NCBI RefSeq assembly: GCF_035013185.1
Contig: NZ_JAYGJO010000018.1
Coordinates: 41,648 to 105,647 of the forward strand
Length of the DNA: 64,000 nucleotides
From: Acerihabitans sp035013185
GTDB taxonomy: Bacteria; Pseudomonadota; Gammaproteobacteria; Enterobacterales; Enterobacteriaceae
Reading direction: 5' to 3'
Below the pieces are notes generated by a model. That model saw nothing but the letters and a program-made list of their open reading frames with translations, was not told the DNA's origin and searched no databases. The position numbers were made by a program, and so were the translations under genes. Of this stretch, positions 59,348-64,000 are shown in pieces. Each line of letters starts with the position of its first letter. The stretch's first letter is position 1.

Positions 59348-60256
59348 CGCCAGCGGGTCGTCAGGGTTGCCGTTGCGATCGTGTTCAATCGCTTCCACCA
59401 GGCGACCAATCATTTTGCAATTTTTCAACGAGTAGAGATATTCCGGCATATACATGGGCTGATTAGGGGCATCGAAATACTTAAGGCAGGCTGGATTAAC
59501 AAAACGGTAGGCAAAATGGGGAACCACCGTCAGAAATTGCCCCCGACTGACAGCGCTGATTTTGGCCAAAAAACTGTACGGACGGTAAATAATGGTCGGT
59601 GTGATGCCTGCATAGCGAAAATGCGAGTCGATCAATGATTCAAAATTGGCCCGGTGTTGAAAACGCATTTGCAACCACGGCAGGGTGTGCAACAGTTCGC
59701 TGGCCGGCACATTATCGTGAATACGTGATGCCAGAAATCCGAGCCGCAGCGGCGGCAGCGCGGTGATCAGCATGCTGGATATTTCCGCAATCCGCGTGGA
59801 GGTCTGCTGCGGGGAAATAATCATATCCACATTATGATCTAGCAGTCCGGAGACCAAATCGTTTTCGTTAAAGTCGAACGGTTTGGTGGTAAAACCGTCA
59901 AATTTATCACCGAAGCTGATGAGTTGGTCGAAAATCATGGTGGGGTAGGCAGTGTCGATACCGATGACGCAATTTTTTTGATGATGATTTACCGCGAGCA
60001 TAATATCCGTATCGATGCCGGCCAGGCGCTGGTAAATCGGGTAAAGCATCTGATAAAGCTCCTGTCCTGCTTTATTCAGGCTGATGCTGTTATCCGTGCG
60101 TGAAAATAGCTCGTAACCTACCATTTCCTCGAGCGCGGCGATGCTTTTGCCAAAAGGCGATGCCGTCATATGTAATTTTTCGGCGGCTTTAGCAATATTA
60201 TTGGTTTGCGCCAACACGATAAAATTAACTAATTTTTTTGAAACGAAAATACTCAT
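59342..60256 (-). CDS. scpR: LysR-type regulator of the scp operon (ScpR)
   Basis: 304-residue LTTR. N-terminal winged helix: FVSKKLVNFIVLAQTNNIAK, AAEKLHMTASPFGKSIAALE, ELFSRTDNSISLNKAGQELY. The rest is a periplasmic-binding-fold effector domain ending DDPLAL. E. coli has its LysR gene ygfI (scpR) at the end of the same operon, so orthology is supported by position. The start taken is MSIFVSKKL at 60256; MVTM at 60265 is an alternative. Tail-to-tail overlap of 6 bases with scpC is unusual and may cause transcript interference. Confidence 0.88.
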   Translation of the reverse strand: MSIFVSKKLVNFIVLAQTNNIAKAAEKLHMTASPFGKSIAALEEMVGYELFSRTDNSISLNKAGQELYQMLYPIYQRLAGIDTDIMLAVNHHQKNCVIGIDTAYPTMIFDQLISFGDKFDGFTTKPFDFNENDLVSGLLDHNVDMIISPQQTSTRIAEISSMLITALPPLRLGFLASRIHDNVPASELLHTLPWLQMRFQHRANFESLIDSHFRYAGITPTIIYRPYSFLAKISAVSRGQFLTVVPHFAYRFVNPACLKYFDAPNQPMYMPEYLYSLKNCKMIGRLVEAIEHDRNGNPDDPLAL

Positions 60257-60403
60257 AGTGACCACTCGAGCTCAACAACCCATGCCTACACCCTGGCGAT
60301 GTCATGATAAAAAACCACAACAATAGGGCGCCCATGCACCCTAGGATAGAATTAGCAAAATACCTGCAGATGAAACGAGAAGTGAGTCACAGATTGTCGC
60401 CTT

Positions 60404-60452
60404 ACTGCGACGTGAAAGCGATGGGCTAACCTGGCATCTCTCACGTCGCAGT
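60404..60452. terminator. Long-looped stem after sotB
   Basis: ACTGCGACGTGA (60404-60415) pairs perfectly over 12 bases with TCACGTCGCAGT (60441-60452) around a 25-base loop, and CGCC/GGCG can extend it. It begins 8 bases past the sotB stop. There is no T-run. Confidence 0.5.
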
Positions 60453-60460
60453 GGCGTTGA

Positions 60461-61645
60461 CTACGCCCGGCCCAATTGCTCAGGGTAGTGGCGGAAAATA
60501 TAGATACACCAACCCAGTGAGGCGGCAGCGAGTATGGCGCCAAGATAGCCGATATTGCTGATATCGGCCCGCAGGATAAACTGATTGCCCAGTAGTGCAC
60601 CCGCGCCGATGCCCAGATTAAAAATTCCGGAAAATAACGACATGGCAACGTCTGTGGCATCCGGTGCCAAGGCCAGGACTTTCATCTGCATGCACAGGCC
60701 TATGGCCATGAACGCCATGCCCCAGACCACGCTTAGCAAGGCAAAACCCGTCCGACCGGCGGCGGCGAAATGCAACCCTAACAGACACAGGACCACCAGC
60801 ATGATGGCGGTGATCAGCAGCGCGGTAGGGTATTTGTTGCTGAACAGGCTGAATATGATACTGCCGATGATGCCAGAGCCGCCAAAAATCAGCAGCAAAA
60901 ATGTGGTGTAGTCATCACCCATGGCTGCCGCACTGCGGATAAAGGGTTCGATATAGCTGTACACCGTGTAATGGGCGGTGACGATCAGCACCGCCAGCAA
61001 ATACAGCGAGACCAGCGCCGGACGCCGGAATAATAAGGGTACGCTCTTCAACGATCCTGAATGTTCGCTGGGCAGTTTGGGCAGCAGCCGCATAATGAAT
61101 ACCAGCGTGCCGAGAGCGAATCCACCGATCACCAGGAAAGTGACCCGCCAACCTAACAGTTGACCGATCACCCGTCCCAACGGCAAACCCAGCACCATGG
61201 CCAGTGCGGTGCCGGTGGCCAGCATGCTGATGGCCTGGGTCTTTTTGCCCATGGGCGCCACACGAATGGCCAAGGAAGCGGTAATTGACCAGAAGATGGC
61301 ATGAGCCATGGCAATGCCGATGCGCGCCAGCACCAGGATCCAGAAATTCCAGGCAATAAACGAGAGCAGGTGGCAGGCAATAAATAAAATGAAAATTTTC
61401 ACCAATAGGCCACGGCGCTCGACATTGCTGGTCATCAGCATGAAGGGCAGAGACATCAGGGCCACCACCCAGGCGTAGATGGTTAACATCAATCCTACCT
61501 GGGCGGTCTCCATGGAAAAACTGTTACCGATATCAGTCAACAGGCCGACCGGAACGAATTCGGAGGTATTAAAGATAAACGCGGCAAAAGCGAGGGTAAC
61601 AACCCTCAACCAGGCGGTCGAACGGGAAACTTCAATTTTATCCAT
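60461..61645 (-). CDS. sotB: Sugar efflux MFS transporter SotB
   Basis: 394-residue, 12-helix proton-driven exporter (E. coli SotB/YdeA 396), known to export arabinose, lactose and IPTG. Near-identical blocks: AWLRVVTLAFAAFIFNTSEF, VPVGLLTDIGNSF, MLTIYAWVVALMSLPFMLMT, HAIFWSITASLAIRVAP, GTALAMVLGLPLGRVIGQ, LPSEHSGSLKSVPLLFRRPA, KVLALAPDATDVAMSLFSGI. Single gene downstream of scpR on the same strand but divergent spacing suggests its own promoter. Confidence 0.94.
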   Translation of the reverse strand: MDKIEVSRSTAWLRVVTLAFAAFIFNTSEFVPVGLLTDIGNSFSMETAQVGLMLTIYAWVVALMSLPFMLMTSNVERRGLLVKIFILFIACHLLSFIAWNFWILVLARIGIAMAHAIFWSITASLAIRVAPMGKKTQAISMLATGTALAMVLGLPLGRVIGQLLGWRVTFLVIGGFALGTLVFIMRLLPKLPSEHSGSLKSVPLLFRRPALVSLYLLAVLIVTAHYTVYSYIEPFIRSAAAMGDDYTTFLLLIFGGSGIIGSIIFSLFSNKYPTALLITAIMLVVLCLLGLHFAAAGRTGFALLSVVWGMAFMAIGLCMQMKVLALAPDATDVAMSLFSGIFNLGIGAGALLGNQFILRADISNIGYLGAILAAASLGWCIYIFRHYPEQLGRA

Positions 61646-62248
61646 GGAAATAATCAGGCTATATGATGGCGATCGATGGGGTTAACGTTCAATCAGGTTA
61701 GAAAAATCCAACAGTCCGACCTGCGAGACGAAAGGCTGGGACAGCATAGTGCGGTAATATTATACTAAAATGAGCGGACACTGGATAGCGAACAATAATG
61801 ATAAAACCAGCATGACGTGCCGTTGCCAGCATATCTGTTTTTTATGATATTCATTCTAAAGGGGATGAGGGTCAATGGAACCAAAACGTGCCCTCAGCAG
61901 CGAAACCATCATTAACATCCTGATTAAAAAACTTAAATTCTTCTTCAAAACCGCACGAATGCGTCACTTCACTCCAGCCTCACTGGTAAACCGCGGCTCA
62001 ACGCCAAACGCATCAGCGTGACTGTTCCATGAACAGTCAGGTAGGGTGGTCATATTTGTCGACCACATCAATTTGAAACTGATGATGTTATCTCCACCGC
62101 CTAGTTACGCGGGTTGTTTGATCGTCTGACATTGCTTTCACTACCAGCACCTTATGGTAAAGCGTTAGCAAATTGAGATGCTTATGCCTTTTCTATGGGT
62201 TGGATTTCGGCTTATCTGGCAGATAAGCCGTTTAATATTGAGGTTAAT
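61646..62248. other. Intergenic region between two MFS genes
   Basis: About 600 bases. A 48-residue plus-strand frame (61875-62021) begins MEPKRALSSETIINILIKKL with GAGG upstream, but has no recognised family and may be a decayed insertion element. TTGAGG at 62238-62243 serves the next gene. Confidence 0.4.
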
Positions 62249-63481
62249 ATGACTGATAGTATGTCTCCCCTTGCCTTTAAGGCCGTACTACTCGCGGCCT
62301 TAATTCAATTGGTGAATGCGCTCGACTTCATGATGATTATGCCTTTAGGCCCAGATCTGGCTCGCGACCTGGGCATTTCACCGGCTTGGATCGGCTACCT
62401 TGGTGGCAGTTATACTCTGGCCGCCGCGGTTTCTTCATTGCTTACCGCCAAAATTATTGATCGTTTGGATCGTAAGAACGTCGTGCTGGTGGCGTTAACC
62501 GGATTATCATTGTCAACGCTGTTCTGTGCTTTTGCTTGGAATATGCCAAGCCTGTTTAGCGCCAGAATTCTAGCCGGGCTATTTGCCGGGCCTGCCACCG
62601 CCATTGCGCTGACGATTGTAACCGACCAGGTGCCCGTTGCCCAACGAGGGAGAGCCATGGCGATCGTTATGGGCGCGTTTTCTGTTGCCGCTATCGCCGG
62701 TGTTCCTTTCGGGTTAAAACTGTCGTTGCTGTATGGCTGGGCTGCCCCTTTTTTTGTCGTCACAGCATTGAGTGCGATGACTCTGATTACCATTTGGCTA
62801 TTATTACCGAATATGACAACGCATCTGAATTCCTCTGCACATACACCGACTACAGAAGTCTCGCTGCTAGCCTTGCTGAGTAACAATCTGGTTATTAATG
62901 CTTTCATGTCTATGGGTATCGCTATTTTTAGTACTTTCCTTATTGTTCCTAACCTTGCTGCATGGTTGCAATTTAACCTTGGGGTTGAGCGTGATGCAAT
63001 GAGCTTTTATTATTTGATTGGCGGTATTGCCAGCTTGATCGTGTTGCAGTGCGGTGGTCGACTGACCGATAAACTGGGTGCGTTACCTGTTACCATCCTC
63101 ATCGCGGGTGTGATTATTTTCTTGCTGCTGGATGGCTTTATGCATAATCCGTGGTTGCCACCCCTCGTGATTTTTACGTTGTTTATGGCATTGACGGCAA
63201 CACGTACCATTGTAGCAGCCGCGGTGAATACTCAGGTGCCACACCCTTGGGAACGCGCAGCATTTATGTCTTTGCAAAGTGTCTGTCAGCATGTGTTCAG
63301 CGGGTTAGCCGCAGTGCTATCGTCAATGATACTGATCGATGTTAATGGTCGTCTGGAAAATATTGCGCAACTGGCAAGTGTTTCGATGTTGTTAACGATG
63401 ATTCAACCACTGTTTTTATTCTGGCTGCTAAAAAAGCTGCATAGTCCGCATAAGGCAGTGAAAGAGATAGCAGAAAAATAA
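62249..63481 (+). CDS. MFS exporter, DHA1-type
   Basis: 410-residue, 12-helix major-facilitator protein. Motif-A-like loop TAKIIDRLDRKNVVLVALTG between helices 2 and 3, ARILAGLFAGPATAIALTIV, and RGRAMAIVMGAFSVAAIAG GVPFG in helix 5 (antiporter-like motif C). It resembles drug or metabolite exporters of the Bcr/AraJ sort; the substrate is unknown. ATG 62249 (MTDSMSPLAFK) follows GAGG by 5 bases; the longer frame from 62195 adds an unconserved hydrophilic stretch. Confidence 0.82.
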   Translation: MTDSMSPLAFKAVLLAALIQLVNALDFMMIMPLGPDLARDLGISPAWIGYLGGSYTLAAAVSSLLTAKIIDRLDRKNVVLVALTGLSLSTLFCAFAWNMPSLFSARILAGLFAGPATAIALTIVTDQVPVAQRGRAMAIVMGAFSVAAIAGVPFGLKLSLLYGWAAPFFVVTALSAMTLITIWLLLPNMTTHLNSSAHTPTTEVSLLALLSNNLVINAFMSMGIAIFSTFLIVPNLAAWLQFNLGVERDAMSFYYLIGGIASLIVLQCGGRLTDKLGALPVTILIAGVIIFLLLDGFMHNPWLPPLVIFTLFMALTATRTIVAAAVNTQVPHPWERAAFMSLQSVCQHVFSGLAAVLSSMILIDVNGRLENIAQLASVSMLLTMIQPLFLFWLLKKLHSPHKAVKEIAEK

Positions 63482-63492
63482 CATGCTATGAG

Positions 63493-63800
63493 ATGAAAAT
63501 TAATGATAAGAGTCAAATCTGGAGGAACGCTCGTTCGTCTGGCTTAATGTTGAAAAAAGCAGAACGTCTCAGATCTGTGGAATCGGACCGGCGTGAACGT
63601 CTGCTGATCGATGAAGTGTCTGCTAAGGAAAATTCACTGGCCGAGTTCGCCGGTGTCGAGGCATATGAGGCCGCAGGAGGCGAAATGTGCCAAGATCTGC
63701 TGACAGAAACCGGGAGTACGTCGATTTAACGGCGTTTACCGAACATCTGGTGTGCTGCAATACATTTTACTTAAAATGCCGTCCTTGCGAGCCTTGGGTA
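63493..63800 (+). pseudogene. Decayed ParB-like (plasmid partition type) fragment
   Basis: The frame from 63493 encodes LMLKKAERLRSVESDRRERL, then LAEFAGVEAYEAAGGEMCQD, similar to the VGxxAYEAAGGxVxxDLF segment of plasmid-type ParB/RepB nucleases. It stops at 63729. In another frame the likely continuation NREYVDLTAFTEHL appears just after, consistent with a frameshift. The N-terminal ParB nuclease domain and the rest are missing. Identification is by pattern only. Confidence 0.4.
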
Positions 63801-63936
63801 AACCTGACATAGAGATACTTTGCCCCCTGGATTGAGGATAAAATCCCTACAAGGGCATCGTCTCAACGACTCTGACATACGGGGCAACCCTCAACTCGCG
63901 AGCATAGGCTTTTTAAACAGCGAATAAAAATAGCGG

Positions 63937-64000
63937 TTATTGCAGATCCATCAGACTATCCAACTCTTGATCAGTCAGCCCGGTAGAGTGCTTAACTATT
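63937..64000 (-). CDS. C-terminal end of an unidentified gene
   Basis: Reading leftward from the window edge gives IVKHSTGLTDQELDSLMDLQ and a stop at 63937-63939. Only 20 codons are visible, so the product cannot be named. The helical, acidic end could belong to many families. Confidence 0.4.
   Translation of the reverse strand, partial: IVKHSTGLTDQELDSLMDLQ

Noticed and set aside
61875..62021. 48-residue frame MEPKRALSSETIINILIKKL...
   Set aside because: A GAGG lies upstream, but there is no family match and the region looks like decayed DNA; left in the intergenic note.

Overview
The window reads as chromosome of a gammaproteobacterium of the order Enterobacterales. The first 23.5 kb keeps the Escherichia coli gene order thiK-nagZ-ycfP-ndh-ycfJ-mfd-lolCDE-cobB-pepT-roxA-phoQP-purB-hflD-mnmA-nudJ-rluE, with protein lengths close to those of E. 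coli. Several signs fit a Sodalis-like, insect-associated lineage in an early stage of genome reduction: a PhoQ that has lost most of its acidic patch, wide intergenic spaces, decayed transposase and receptor genes, and no nagK between lolE and cobB. The genus is an inference from gene content, not shown by a marker gene.

Layout. 1-12.7 kb: cell-wall recycling (nagZ), respiration (ndh with a perfect FNR box), transcription-repair coupling (mfd), lipoprotein export (lolCDE) and a sirtuin (cobB). 12.7-13.9 kb: an AT-rich island with two small unknown genes on the minus strand, two copies of a GGTTATAACC palindrome and an IS200-type remnant. 14-23.5 kb: pepT, then a long minus-strand core block from roxA to rluE, including phoPQ with a PhoP box. 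23.5-30.5 kb: accessory genes: a DUF1471 periplasmic peptide, an MscS channel, an IS110 remnant beside a nickel/cobalt efflux pair, a 2-hydroxyacid dehydrogenase, rimL, and a 397-residue protein with a papain-fold glutamine-deamidase-like C-terminus (candidate effector or toxin). 30.9-38.6 kb: argG, an unusual membrane sensor kinase/response regulator pair, a DoxX protein and ppk without ppx. 39-44 kb: a YraQ-type permease and a complete polar amino-acid ABC importer. 44-47.4 kb: a C-terminally short opgB, five tandem 123-bp ERIC-like palindromic elements, and an XRE regulator with paired operator-like repeats.

47.5-60.3 kb is metabolic. It holds a decayed ferrioxamine-type receptor behind a Fur-like box, a GarP-like transporter, a semialdehyde dehydrogenase divergent from frmRA (formaldehyde detoxification without frmB), and the whole sleeping-beauty-mutase operon scpA-argK-scpB-scpC. 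The operon converts succinate to propionate, and its LysR regulator converges on it. 60.4-64 kb holds two MFS exporters, a decayed ParB-like fragment and the C-terminal end of one more gene.

Translation starts were set by homology plus ribosome binding sites. Several are non-AUG (nagZ GTG, ndh TTG, hflD TTG, ppk GTG). No tRNA, rRNA or CRISPR array was seen. Comparisons with E. coli proteins are from memory; nothing was searched.
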